Origin: Burkholderia aenigmatica
Lineage (GTDB): Bacteria > Pseudomonadota > Gammaproteobacteria > Burkholderiales > Burkholderiaceae
Direction of reading: 5' to 3'
Length of the DNA: 64,000 nt
Assembly (NCBI RefSeq): GCF_902499175.1
Contig: NZ_CABVQC010000007.1
Location: 62,001-126,000, forward strand
Under the pieces are notes generated by a model. It did not search any database, had not been told where the DNA came from, and saw nothing but the letters and a program-made list of their open reading frames with translations. Position numbers and translations under genes: made by a program. Shown here piece by piece: positions 28,949 to 37,536 of this stretch (the first letter of the stretch is position 1; each line of letters starts with the position of its first letter).

Positions 28949-30055
28949 TCAGTGGCTGCGTCGATGCTTTCTCACCACCATCCACCGCGGCGCCTTGAAC
29001 CGCACGATGCTGAGGTACAGCCACACGTAGGTCAGCGCGAACAGCACGACGAACACGAACAGGTGCACCGTGTGCCGCCAGAACAGCGTCGCGGGAATCA
29101 CCGCGACGAGGCACAGCAGCCACAGATACGGCGACGTCAGCGAATTGCGTCGCGTCAGGTCGTGCGCGTGCTTCGTGCCGACCGCCCAGCGCATCAGCCG
29201 CTTGTACACGAGCATGTGCAGGTGCACGCCGTCCGGAATGCCGGGCGACATCCCGCGGATGAATTTCTTCCGGTAGATCGAGAAGCAGGTCTCGAAGATC
29301 GGGTACATGAACAGCAGCACGGGGTACCACGCGGACACCTCGCGGTTGCGCATCACGAGCAGGATCGCGAGTTCCGCGAGCATGAAGCCGATGAAGTACG
29401 CGCCGCCGTCGCCGAGGAAGATCAGGCCGGCCGGGAAATTCCACAGGAAGAAGCCGAGCACGGCGCCCATCATGATGATCGACGCGGACATGACGACCGG
29501 GTCGCCGACCTGGAACGCCACGTACGCGAGCGACGCGAACATCATGAAGCTGACCATCGACGCGAGCCCGTTGAAGCCGTCGATGATGTTGACCGCATTC
29601 GCGAGCGCCGCGACGGCGAGCACGGTGACGAACGCCGAAATGGCGCCATAGCTAAGCAGGAAATCGAGCGGCGGCACGCTGATGCGCGTGACCGCGATGT
29701 GCAGCAGCCAGAACGCGAGCGCGGCCGCCCCCATCGTGCAGAGCAGCCGCGCGCGCGGCGACACGCGCTTGGTCAGGTCCTCGACCAGGCCGGACAGGAA
29801 CGCCGGCATGCCGCAGGCAACGATGCCGAGAATGCTGCCGGCGATCGTCGGGTAGCGCTGCATGAGCAGCAGCGCCCCGGTGATGACGCCCGCGAGGATC
29901 CCGATGCCCCCGACCCGCGGCACGGGCCGCACGTGGAATTTCTGCACGCCGGCCAGGTCGCTGTCGATCGAGAATTTCTCGTGAAGGTGCGCGTAGCGCA
30001 CGATGAACAGCGTGACGAGCAGGGAGACAATGAAGCCGGACGCGAAGCTGAGCAT
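28949..30055 (-). CDS. Second WecA-like polyprenyl-phosphate glycosyl-1-phosphate transferase
   Basis: The 368-residue, multi-spanning protein has the superfamily motifs HVRPVPRVGGIGIL, NAVNIIDGFNGLASM and GLIFLGDGGAYFIGF, plus the HXXH-type block DGVHLHMLVYKRLMR near the C-terminus. It would load a HexNAc- or hexose-1-phosphate onto undecaprenyl phosphate. It is the last gene of a minus-strand operon with galE, two glycosyltransferases and a flippase, which suggests that this operon builds its own lipid-linked glycan distinct from, or alternative to, the Wzm/Wzt product. Confidence 0.92.
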   Translation of the reverse strand: MLSFASGFIVSLLVTLFIVRYAHLHEKFSIDSDLAGVQKFHVRPVPRVGGIGILAGVITGALLLMQRYPTIAGSILGIVACGMPAFLSGLVEDLTKRVSPRARLLCTMGAAALAFWLLHIAVTRISVPPLDFLLSYGAISAFVTVLAVAALANAVNIIDGFNGLASMVSFMMFASLAYVAFQVGDPVVMSASIIMMGAVLGFFLWNFPAGLIFLGDGGAYFIGFMLAELAILLVMRNREVSAWYPVLLFMYPIFETCFSIYRKKFIRGMSPGIPDGVHLHMLVYKRLMRWAVGTKHAHDLTRRNSLTSPYLWLLCLVAVIPATLFWRHTVHLFVFVVLFALTYVWLYLSIVRFKAPRWMVVRKHRRSH

Positions 30056-30082
30056 GGGACCGCTCGAAAAATGGACAGCGGA

Positions 30083-31105
30083 TTATACAAAACCGCGGGG
30101 GTTCCCCTCCTGCCATCGCCAGTGATCGGCACACATTTCTTCGATGCCGAGCGTCGCGCGCCAGCCGATGATGTCGGCCGCGGCCTGCGGGTTCGCGTAG
30201 CACTCGGCGATGTCGCCCGGGCGGCGCGCCACGAGCTCGTACGGCACCGGCCGGCCCGACGCCTTTTCAAACGCCCGCACGACTTCCAGCACGCTGTAGC
30301 CCTGGCCCGTGCCGAGGTTCACGACGAAGCTCGCATCGCGCTTCGCGAGCGCGTCGAGCGCGGCGATGTGGCCCTTCGCGAGATCGACGACGTGGATGTA
30401 GTCGCGCACGCCCGTGCCGTCCGGCGTCGGGTAGTCGGCGCCGAACACGCGCAGCTTTTCGAGCTTGCCGACCGCGACCTGGGCGACATACGGCATCAGG
30501 TTGTTCGGGATGCCGGCCGGATCCTCGCCGATCAGCCCGCTCGCGTGCGCGCCGACCGGGTTGAAGTAGCGCAGCGTCGCGATCCGCCACGACGGGTCCG
30601 ACACCTCGAGGTCGCGCAGGATCTGCTCGGCGATCAGCTTCGACTGGCCGTACGGGTTGGTCGCCGACAGCGGGAACGATTCGTCGATCGGCGAGCGTTC
30701 GGGCACGCCGTACACGGTCGCGGACGAGCTGAACACGAACTGCTTGACGTTGCGCTCGCGCATCACCTTCAGCACGGCGAGCAGGCCGCCGAGGTTGTTC
30801 TGGTAGTACTCGAGCGGCTTCGCGACCGATTCGCCAACGGCCTTGAGCGCCGCGAAATGGATCGTGCCGGTGATCGGGTGCGCGTCGAACACCTTGGCGA
30901 GCGCGGCTTCGTCGCACACGTCGACCTGATGGAACGAGGGCGTCTTGCCCGTGATCCGCTCGATGCGGCGCACGGATTCGGCCTTGCTGTTGACGAGGTT
31001 GTCGACGATCACGACGTCGTAGCCGTTGTCGAGCAGCTCGACGGCCGTGTGCGAGCCGATGTAGCCCGCACCGCCGGTAACGAGGATGGTGCCTTTAGCG
31101 GTCAT
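30083..31105 (-). CDS. galE: UDP-glucose 4-epimerase GalE
   Basis: GalE interconverts UDP-glucose and UDP-galactose, or the N-acetyl forms in some enzymes. The 340-residue protein has VTGGAGYIGSHTAVELL, the FAALKAVGES loop, the catalytic SSSATVYG and YGQSKLIAEQ, and the FNPVGAHASG block. It lies 15 bp after the upstream glycosyltransferase gene and 27 bp before the WecA-like gene, clearly one operon, so its product probably feeds the glycan made there. Confidence 0.96.
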   Translation of the reverse strand: MTAKGTILVTGGAGYIGSHTAVELLDNGYDVVIVDNLVNSKAESVRRIERITGKTPSFHQVDVCDEAALAKVFDAHPITGTIHFAALKAVGESVAKPLEYYQNNLGGLLAVLKVMRERNVKQFVFSSSATVYGVPERSPIDESFPLSATNPYGQSKLIAEQILRDLEVSDPSWRIATLRYFNPVGAHASGLIGEDPAGIPNNLMPYVAQVAVGKLEKLRVFGADYPTPDGTGVRDYIHVVDLAKGHIAALDALAKRDASFVVNLGTGQGYSVLEVVRAFEKASGRPVPYELVARRPGDIAECYANPQAAADIIGWRATLGIEEMCADHWRWQEGNPRGFV

Positions 31106-31120
31106 TGCAGAGGTGCTCCT

Positions 31121-32257
31121 TCAGAGGGTAATGCCTGTCAATGAATGAATGGTCTGCCGGTAGCGCTCGACGACCTGCTGCTCGTCGAATTCCACCGCGA
31201 CCTTGTGCCGGCCGCGCGCACCCATCGCGTCGCGTCCGGCCGTGCCGAGTTCGATCATGCGGAGCAATTGCTCCGCGAGGCTTGCGCTGTCGCGCACGCG
31301 GCACAGGAAGCCCGTTTCGCCGTCGGCGACGACGTCGCGGCAGCCCGGCACGTCGGTCGCGACGATCGGGCGGCCCATCGCCGACGCTTCCATCAGCGTG
31401 CGCGGCACGCCTTCGCGGTACGACGGTAGCACGACGCAGTCGGCCGCCGCGATATGGGGGCGCACGTCGTGCGCTTCGCCGAGATACTCGACGACGCCTT
31501 CGCTCGTCCATGCGTGGACATCGGCGCGGCCGATCGCGCTCGGATTGTCGACGCCGAGCGGCCCGAGCAGCTGGAAGCGTGCGTTCGGGAAGCGGGTGTG
31601 CACGATGCGCGCGGCCTCCACGTATTCGCGCACGCCCTTGTCCCACAGCAGCCGGCCGATCAGGATGAAGACGGGGGCATCGCCGGCGGGCAGCGGCGCC
31701 GGTGCGAACTGTTCGAGATCGACGCCTTCGCCGTGCAGCAGCCGCGCGCGATCGGGATGCGCGAGCAACCGCTCGTCGGTGAAGGTCGCGAGATCGTCGC
31801 GGTTCAGGAACCACACTTCACGCGGGAAGCGGAACGCGAACCGGTACAGGCGCTTTGCGACGCTTGCCGCGCGGCTTTTCTGGATGAAGACGTAGCCGAG
31901 CCCGGTCGTCACCGCGATCGACGGAACGCGCGCGAGCCACGCGGCGACCGAGCCGTAGATGTTCGGCTTGATCGTGTAATGGAACACGAGATCGGGCCGC
32001 AGCGCGCGGTAGTGACGCGTCAGCGCGGCGAGCGTGCCGAGATCCTCGCGCGGGCTCGTACCTTTCGACGCGACCGCGAGCGCCACGCAGCGGCAGCCCA
32101 TCTGCTCGAGCAGCGGCACCGTGCGGTCGTGCGGCGCGATCACGATGACCTCGGCGCCGCGCGCGACGAGCGCACGGATCAGCCCGTGGCGATACGTGTA
32201 GATCGCCCAGGCCGTGTTGCAGACGAGCGCGATGCGCAGCGGGGAGGTGGCGGACAT
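31121..32257 (-). CDS. Family 4 glycosyltransferase (PglA/CapM-like)
   Basis: The 378-residue GT-B protein has an N-terminal acceptor domain starting RIALVCNTAWAIYTYRHGLI and a donor domain with ILIGRLLWDKGVREYVEA and the signature REGVPRTLMEASAMGRPIVA followed by TDVPGCRD. The latter is typical of enzymes adding the second sugar to an undecaprenyl-linked 6-deoxy-HexNAc, such as PglA. This fits its operon with a WecA-like transferase and galE. Specificity beyond that is inference. Confidence 0.9.
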   Translation of the reverse strand: MSATSPLRIALVCNTAWAIYTYRHGLIRALVARGAEVIVIAPHDRTVPLLEQMGCRCVALAVASKGTSPREDLGTLAALTRHYRALRPDLVFHYTIKPNIYGSVAAWLARVPSIAVTTGLGYVFIQKSRAASVAKRLYRFAFRFPREVWFLNRDDLATFTDERLLAHPDRARLLHGEGVDLEQFAPAPLPAGDAPVFILIGRLLWDKGVREYVEAARIVHTRFPNARFQLLGPLGVDNPSAIGRADVHAWTSEGVVEYLGEAHDVRPHIAAADCVVLPSYREGVPRTLMEASAMGRPIVATDVPGCRDVVADGETGFLCRVRDSASLAEQLLRMIELGTAGRDAMGARGRHKVAVEFDEQQVVERYRQTIHSLTGITL

Positions 32258-32308
32258 GAAAAAAAGAAAAAATAAAGCGTCGAAATGACCGAAAGCGCCG
32301 GATCCGCG

Positions 32309-33133
32309 TCACGCGGACGGCCGCGCGGCGAACAGCGTCTGCTTGATCCGCTGCAGCGTGCGGTACGGCGTCACGAAATGCAGCAGGTTCTTGGCGAGGC
32401 CGGCCCAGTCGTACGGGTTCAGCGCGTTGAAGTGGATCAGCAGCAGCGTGAGCGTCGACACCAGCTGGCGCCGGCGCTTGGTCGCGCTGATCCCGCCCTC
32501 GTTGAGCTCGTAATAGAGGCCGAGCTCGGGCAGGTTCGCGCAATCGTAGCGTTGCATTAACCGTAAAAAAAGATCGAGATCCTCGGCTGCGTGGTATTTC
32601 ACGCGATAGTTGCCCACTTCGCGCACGGCGTCGATGCGCAGCATGACCGACGGGTGCACGAGCGGCGAGCGCAGGAAGCGCGTGCGGCGCAGTGTGCGCG
32701 GGTCGGTGGCCGGCGTCAGCATGAAGCGCGGCTCGCCGGCGCGCGACACGACCTGCGTCCACATGCCGACGCAGGCCACCCGCGGGTGGGCGCCGAGATA
32801 CGCGCGCTCCTTCGCGAGGCGCTGCGGTGCGGCGAGATCGCCCGCGTCGATGCGTGCCGCATAGCGGAAGCCGCGGGCGGCCAGCGCGTCGATGCCGGCC
32901 GCGAGCGCGCGCTCGATGCCGCCGTTCTGCGGCATGCGCAGCACCTCGATCGCGAGGCCGGGCAGGTCGGGCACGACGATCGGCGGCGTGCTGCCGTCGT
33001 CGACGATCAGCACGTGCACGGGCGTGTCCTCGCGAAACGACGCGAGGGTCCGGACGACGTCGTCGTGCCCGTTGTAGGCCGGCATCAGCACGGCCACATC
33101 GTCGAGCGAGGGCGGGCAATCAGGGGACGTCAT
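32309..33133 (-). CDS. Family 2 glycosyltransferase
   Basis: This 274-residue GT-A enzyme begins VAVLMPAYNGHDDVVRTL, has HVLIVDDGSTPP and a metal site read as ARIDAGDLAAP (in place of the usual DxD), then SVMLRIDAVREVGNYRV and the acceptor-side AEDLDLFLRL. The start ATG at 33133 overlaps the flippase stop by 4 bp. The long open frame continuing upstream to 34240 is the antisense-phase shadow of the flippase gene and is excluded. It probably extends the glycan that the neighbouring flippase carries. Confidence 0.9.
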   Translation of the reverse strand: MTSPDCPPSLDDVAVLMPAYNGHDDVVRTLASFREDTPVHVLIVDDGSTPPIVVPDLPGLAIEVLRMPQNGGIERALAAGIDALAARGFRYAARIDAGDLAAPQRLAKERAYLGAHPRVACVGMWTQVVSRAGEPRFMLTPATDPRTLRRTRFLRSPLVHPSVMLRIDAVREVGNYRVKYHAAEDLDLFLRLMQRYDCANLPELGLYYELNEGGISATKRRRQLVSTLTLLLIHFNALNPYDWAGLAKNLLHFVTPYRTLQRIKQTLFAARPSA

Positions 33134-34386
33134 GGTCGCAGCTTGAAACGGATGTAATAAAAATTGACGGCGGCGGCGGCCAGGTAGCCGGCTGCCAGCC
33201 CGACGAGCGCGCCGTACAGGCCGAGCCGCGGGATCGCGAACAGGTTGACGAGCGCGGCGATCGCGAGCGCGAGCAGCCATTTCGACAGCAACACGAATTT
33301 TGCTTGATATTTGAGAACGATAAGATTGCCTATCGCCTCGATGCCGGCCGGCACCGACAGCCAGACCGCCCAGCGGAAGATGTCGACCGACGCCTCGTAG
33401 CCGTGGCCGAACACCTTGCCGACGATCAGCGGGGCAGCGGCGTCGAGTACGAGCGCGCCGGCTGTCATCAGGCCGGCCGTCATCGCGATCAGCCGGACGA
33501 TGTTGCGGCGCAGCCGTGCGACGTCCTGCACGCGGTAGACGAAGGCGGGCGCGATCGTCTGCGCAAGCATCAGCGCGAGCGTGATCCAGTTCTCGTTGAG
33601 CTGCTGCGCGGCCGAGTAACGGCCGAGATCGGCGAACGAGACATGACGCTCGAGCATCAGGCGGTCGAGCTTCAGGAACAGGTACATGCAGATGAGGCCG
33701 AGCCAGAACACCGTGCCGGCGGTCGCAAAGTGCCGGAACAACGGCTTGTCGAAGGTCCAGCCGAGCGCGCCGCCGTTGCGATGCCGGTAGTACAGCAGCA
33801 GCGCGAAGCCGATGGCGGCGGCTTCGAGCGCCCACAGCCACGCGAAGCGGGCGGGGCCCGCGGCCGCGCGGACCAGCAGCCAGACGAGCAGCGCCTTCGC
33901 CAGCGCGGTGACCATGCTGGTGACGAGCTGTGGCTTGCTGTAGGTCATGCTCTGCAGCCACGCGTTGACGACGCCGACGAACGGCTCGCGGAACACCATC
34001 GTGACCGCGAGGCCCGCGAGCATCGCGCCGACCAGCGGGTCGAAGGCGCCCGCGGCGATCGCGATCCAGGTCGCGGCGAGCGCGGCGACCGACACGGCGA
34101 TACGCAGCACGAACGCGCTGCCGAGCACCGCGCCGAGCTGGGCGGGCGGGCGCTGGACGATGGTCGGGACGAGGATTTCCGCGCCGCACACCCAGGTGAG
34201 CGGCGCCAGTACCAGGAGAAGCGTATTCGCATACTGCCATTTGCCGAACACATCTGGCCCGAAATAACGGGCCAGCAGGCCGCTGATCGCGATCGCGACG
34301 CCGATCTGCGTGAGCCGTTCGAGCCCCAGCCAGACGAGGTTCGCGACGGCCTTCGCGACATCCGGGTTGCCGAAGCGCTTCAGCAT
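33130..34386 (-). CDS. Wzx-like polysaccharide flippase (MOP superfamily)
   Basis: The 418-residue protein has about twelve membrane segments in the arrangement of the polysaccharide transport family, starting NPDVAKAVANLVWLGLERLT and containing GLLARYFGPDVFGKWQYAN. It would flip undecaprenyl-linked oligosaccharide units across the inner membrane. It is the first gene of the minus-strand operon and overlaps the next by 4 bp (ATGA). No Wzy polymerase is visible in the window, so the unit may be a single-repeat decoration or be polymerised by a distant gene. Coexistence with wzm-wzt is notable. Confidence 0.88.
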   Translation of the reverse strand: MLKRFGNPDVAKAVANLVWLGLERLTQIGVAIAISGLLARYFGPDVFGKWQYANTLLLVLAPLTWVCGAEILVPTIVQRPPAQLGAVLGSAFVLRIAVSVAALAATWIAIAAGAFDPLVGAMLAGLAVTMVFREPFVGVVNAWLQSMTYSKPQLVTSMVTALAKALLVWLLVRAAAGPARFAWLWALEAAAIGFALLLYYRHRNGGALGWTFDKPLFRHFATAGTVFWLGLICMYLFLKLDRLMLERHVSFADLGRYSAAQQLNENWITLALMLAQTIAPAFVYRVQDVARLRRNIVRLIAMTAGLMTAGALVLDAAAPLIVGKVFGHGYEASVDIFRWAVWLSVPAGIEAIGNLIVLKYQAKFVLLSKWLLALAIAALVNLFAIPRLGLYGALVGLAAGYLAAAAVNFYYIRFKLRP

Positions 34387-34649
34387 GCGCGGCGGCGGCG
34401 TGCGCGCAGGGCGGCCGGCAGGGCGCCCGGGGGCAGCAGATTGGCGGCGGCGGGACGGCTAGGCATTAAAATGGGCGGTATGCGCGTCATCAAAACCCGC
34501 GATTATAAGTGGGATCGGGGGCGCTCCCGCCGTTCCGCGCCAGCGGTTTCGCTCGATGCCGGGCCAGCATGTATCATGCGCGGCACCGGCGAGCGGCGGC
34601 CAGGCGAGCCAGACAAATTTCCATGCACGCAACTGAGAGAAGAGAATCG

Positions 34650-36044
34650 ATGATCTCCCAATCCATCTTCAAGGCATATGACATTCGTGGCGTGGTCGGC
34701 AAGACGCTCGACACCGACACGGCGCGCGGGATCGGCCGGGCATTCGGCAGCGAAGTGCGCGCGCAGGGCGGCGATGCAGTCGTCGTCGCGCGCGACGGCC
34801 GCCTGTCCGGGCCGGACCTCGTCGGCGCGCTGGCCGACGGCCTGCGTGCCGCGGGCGTCGACGTCGTCGACGTCGGCATGGTGCCCACGCCGGTCGGCTA
34901 TTTTGCGGCGAACGTCCCGCTCGCGCTGAAGGACGGCGAGCGCCGCGTCGATTCGTGCATCGTCGTCACGGGCAGCCACAACCCGCCCGACTACAACGGC
35001 TTCAAGATGGTGCTGCGCGGCGCGGCGATCTACGGCGAGCAGATCCAGGCGCTGTACCGCCGCATCGTCGACGAGCGCTTCGAGACGGGCAGCGGCTCGT
35101 ACGAGCAGTTCGACGTGGCCGATCAATACATCGCGCGCATCGTCGGCGACATCAAGCCGGCCCGCCCGATGAAGCTCGTCGTCGACGCCGGCAACGGCGT
35201 GGCCGGCCCGCTCGCGACGCGCCTGTTCAAGGCGCTCGGCTGCGAGCTCGTCGAGCGCTTCACCGACATCGACGGCACGTTCCCGAACCACCACCCCGAT
35301 CCCGCGCACCCGGAAAACCTGCAGGACGTGATCCAGGCGCTGAAGGACACCGACGCCGAGATCGGCTTCGCGTTCGACGGCGACGGCGACCGCCTCGGCG
35401 TCGTCACGAAGGACGGCCAGATCATCTATCCGGACCGCCAGCTGATGCTGTTCGCGGAAGAAGTGCTGTCGCGCAACCCGGGCGCGCAGATCATCTATGA
35501 CGTGAAGTGCACGCGCCACCTCGCGCAATGGGTGAAGTCGAAGGGCGGCGAGCCGCTGATGTGGAAGACGGGCCACTCGCTCGTGAAGGCGAAGCTGCGC
35601 GAGACGGGTGCGCCGCTCGCCGGCGAAATGAGCGGCCACGTGTTCTTCAAGGATCGCTGGTACGGCTTCGACGACGGTCTCTACACGGGCGCGCGCCTGC
35701 TCGAGATCCTCACGAAGACGGCCGATCCGAGCGCGCTGCTGAACGGGCTGCCGGACGCGATGAGCACGCCTGAACTGCAGCTGTGGCTTGACGAAGGCGA
35801 GAACTTCCGCCTGATCGACAAGCTGCAGAAAGAGGCGAAGTTCGACGGCGCCGAGGAAGTCGTGACGATCGACGGCCTGCGTGTCGAGTACGCGGACGGC
35901 TTCGGCCTGGCGCGTTCGTCGAACACGACGCCGGTCGTCGTGATGCGTTTCGAGTCCGAGACGCAGGAAGGGCTCAAGCGCATCCAGGAGGACTTCCGCC
36001 GCGTGCTGACGGCCGCGAAGCCGGACGTCAAGCTGCCGTTCTGA
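34650..36044 (+). CDS. Phosphomannomutase/phosphoglucomutase
   Basis: The 464-residue alpha-D-phosphohexomutase has the four-domain layout of AlgC: N-terminal FKAYDIRGVVGKTL, the phosphoserine loop VVTGSHNPPDYNG near residue 107, the metal loop FDGDGDRLG near 245, the sugar loop GEMSGHVFF, and the phosphate-binding RSSNTTPVVVMRFE. It interconverts the 1- and 6-phosphates of mannose or glucose and so feeds dTDP-rhamnose, UDP-sugar and GDP-mannose synthesis. The start at 34650 follows AGAAGAGAA; the open frame further upstream is not supported. It is called manB or algC in related genomes. Confidence 0.95.
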   Translation: MISQSIFKAYDIRGVVGKTLDTDTARGIGRAFGSEVRAQGGDAVVVARDGRLSGPDLVGALADGLRAAGVDVVDVGMVPTPVGYFAANVPLALKDGERRVDSCIVVTGSHNPPDYNGFKMVLRGAAIYGEQIQALYRRIVDERFETGSGSYEQFDVADQYIARIVGDIKPARPMKLVVDAGNGVAGPLATRLFKALGCELVERFTDIDGTFPNHHPDPAHPENLQDVIQALKDTDAEIGFAFDGDGDRLGVVTKDGQIIYPDRQLMLFAEEVLSRNPGAQIIYDVKCTRHLAQWVKSKGGEPLMWKTGHSLVKAKLRETGAPLAGEMSGHVFFKDRWYGFDDGLYTGARLLEILTKTADPSALLNGLPDAMSTPELQLWLDEGENFRLIDKLQKEAKFDGAEEVVTIDGLRVEYADGFGLARSSNTTPVVVMRFESETQEGLKRIQEDFRRVLTAAKPDVKLPF

Positions 36045-36147
36045 GCCTCGGCGGCCTATGAGCCGCCAACGGCGCGATGGTGAGTCCGATCGTCGCGCCT
36101 CCCCCGAAAAGCGGCGCACGCGACACGCGTGCGGCCGCTTTTTGTCT

Positions 36148-36439
36148 CTAGGGCCTGTTCCCGCTAATAACGGGCTTGCGCTGGCCGCCAGAAGGGCCGA
36201 GCACAAGGAATGCGACGAAGCGAATACTCGACGTATTCGCGAGGAGCATGACGCCGCGATCGGCCCTTCTGGCGGCCAGCCCCACAAAGGAATTTTTAAT
36301 CACGGGAACGCGCCTTGCCGGCCGCATTGCGGCGTCGCGCGTCGCTTGTTTGGTACGAGCCAAACGGCGCTTCTTGCTTCTTGCACTGCAGCCGGCAAGG
36401 CACGTTCGCAAGCCCGTTATTAGCGGGAACAGGCCCTAG
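36148..36439. mobile_element. MITE-like element with 33-bp perfect terminal inverted repeats
   Basis: Positions 36148-36180 and 36407-36439 are perfect reverse complements (33 bp), each end beginning or finishing with CTAG. Inside are a 21-bp perfect inverted repeat (36180-36200 with 36260-36280) that encloses an 8-bp hairpin (36220-36240), and a second arm (36312-36322 with 36391-36401) enclosing GTTTGG/CCAAAC. The whole can fold into a branched cruciform. It encodes no transposase. If CTAG is a target duplication, an IS5-family enzyme acting in trans is a candidate mobiliser. Small frames read through it in both directions end in the same peptide because of the repeat and are not genes. Confidence 0.8.
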
Positions 36440-36477
36440 GCTCCCCGGGCGCGATAAAATCGCTCCTTTCTGCTTGT

Positions 36478-36502
36478 CGCCGGCTGCCAGCCGGCGTTTT
36501 TT
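36478..36502 (+). terminator. Terminator-like hairpin in the waaC leader
   Basis: CGCCGGCT, loop GCC and AGCCGGCG form an 8-bp perfect stem followed by six T residues. It ends only 5 bp before the GTG start of waaC. It may block read-through from upstream, act as an attenuator, or hide the translation start. Confidence 0.7.
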
Positions 36503-36506
36503 CAGC

Positions 36507-37502
36507 GTGCAAAAGATCCTGATCGTGCGCGTGTCGTCGCTGGGCGACGTCGTGCACAACATGCCGGTGATCGCCGATATCCGGCGCCGCCACCCCGATG
36601 CGCAGATCGACTGGCTCGTCGAGGAAAGCTTCGTCGACCTGGTCAAGCTCGTCGACGGCGTGCGCAACGTGCTGCCGTTCTCGCTGCGCCGTTGGCGCAA
36701 GAAGCCGTTCTCGGGCGCCACGTGGCGCGAGATCCGGGCCTTCCGCCAGCGCCTCGCGGCCGAGCAGTACGACCTCGTGATCGACTGCCAGGGCCTCATC
36801 AAGACGGCCTGGGTCGCGAGCTGGGCGCGCGGCCCGCTCGTCGGGCTCGGCAACCGCACCGATGGCGCCGGCTACGAGTGGCCGGTGCGCTTCTTCTATC
36901 GCAAGCGCGTGCCGATCGCGCCGCGCACGCACGTCGTCGAGCGCTCGCGGCAACTCGTCGCGGCCGCGCTGGGCGACCCGGCGCCGACGCCGGCTGATCC
37001 GGTCGACTTCGGCCTCGATACGCGTGCGGCGGCGCTCGCCGTGGCGGCGCTCGGCCTGAACCTGCCGGTGCCGTACGTGGTGTTCGTCCATGCGACGTCG
37101 CGTGCCGACAAGCAATGGCCGGACGCCGCGTGGGTCGAGCTCGGCCAGGCGCTCGTGCGGCGCGGCGCGTCGCTCGTGCTGCCGTGGGGCAACGACGCGG
37201 AGCGCGCGACCAGCGAGCGGCTCGCGAAGGAATTCGGCGCGGCGGCGATCGTGCCGCCGCGGCTGTCGCTGCCGGCCGTGGTCGGGCTGATCGACGGCGC
37301 GGCCGCCACCGTCGGGGTTGATACAGGTCTGGTTCACATCGCGGCCGCGCTGAAGCGTCCGACGGTCGAACTGTACAATTTCGCGACGGCCTGGCGGACC
37401 GGCGGCTACTGGTCGCCGAACGTCGTCAATCTCGGCACGGCGGGGCAACCCCCGTCGATCGCGCAGGTGAAGTCGGCGCTCGCGGGCTTCGGTCTCCTGT
37501 AA
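36507..37502 (+). CDS. waaC: Lipopolysaccharide heptosyltransferase I WaaC
   Basis: WaaC adds the first L-glycero-D-manno-heptose to Kdo of the LPS inner core on the cytoplasmic face. The 331-residue GT9 enzyme has ILIVRVSSLGDVVHNMP at the N-terminus, the VIDCQGLIKTAW acceptor segment, VFVHATSRADKQWP and the donor-binding GVDTGLVHIAAALKRP. The GTG at 36507 matches the family start; the open frame extends to 36315 through the palindromic element, which is not coding. No Shine-Dalgarno is visible because the T-run of the leader hairpin occupies that place. Confidence 0.95.
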   Translation: MQKILIVRVSSLGDVVHNMPVIADIRRRHPDAQIDWLVEESFVDLVKLVDGVRNVLPFSLRRWRKKPFSGATWREIRAFRQRLAAEQYDLVIDCQGLIKTAWVASWARGPLVGLGNRTDGAGYEWPVRFFYRKRVPIAPRTHVVERSRQLVAAALGDPAPTPADPVDFGLDTRAAALAVAALGLNLPVPYVVFVHATSRADKQWPDAAWVELGQALVRRGASLVLPWGNDAERATSERLAKEFGAAAIVPPRLSLPAVVGLIDGAAATVGVDTGLVHIAAALKRPTVELYNFATAWRTGGYWSPNVVNLGTAGQPPSIAQVKSALAGFGLL

Positions 37503-37536
37503 CGCTGTCACACGCGCGAACCCACGCGAACCGAAC

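Larger units (their letters stand above)
36045..36506. other. Intergenic region holding a palindromic element and the waaC leader
   Basis: No protein gene is supported. The region is largely occupied by the 292-bp inverted-repeat element, followed by a probable -10 (GATAAAAT near 36453) and a terminator-like hairpin immediately ahead of waaC. Confidence 0.7.

Noticed and set aside
28952..31144. 730-codon plus-strand frame
   Set aside because: Runs antisense across the second WecA-like gene and galE; composition is typical of GC-rich shadows.
33134..34240. N-terminal extension of the GT2 gene at 32309
   Set aside because: The flippase gene occupies this stretch in another phase, with proper membrane segments; the extension has no fold-like sequence.
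36148..36439. Small frames of 87 codons on both strands
   Set aside because: Both end in the same peptide (RKPVISGNRP) only because the terminal repeats are reverse complements; no ribosome sites.
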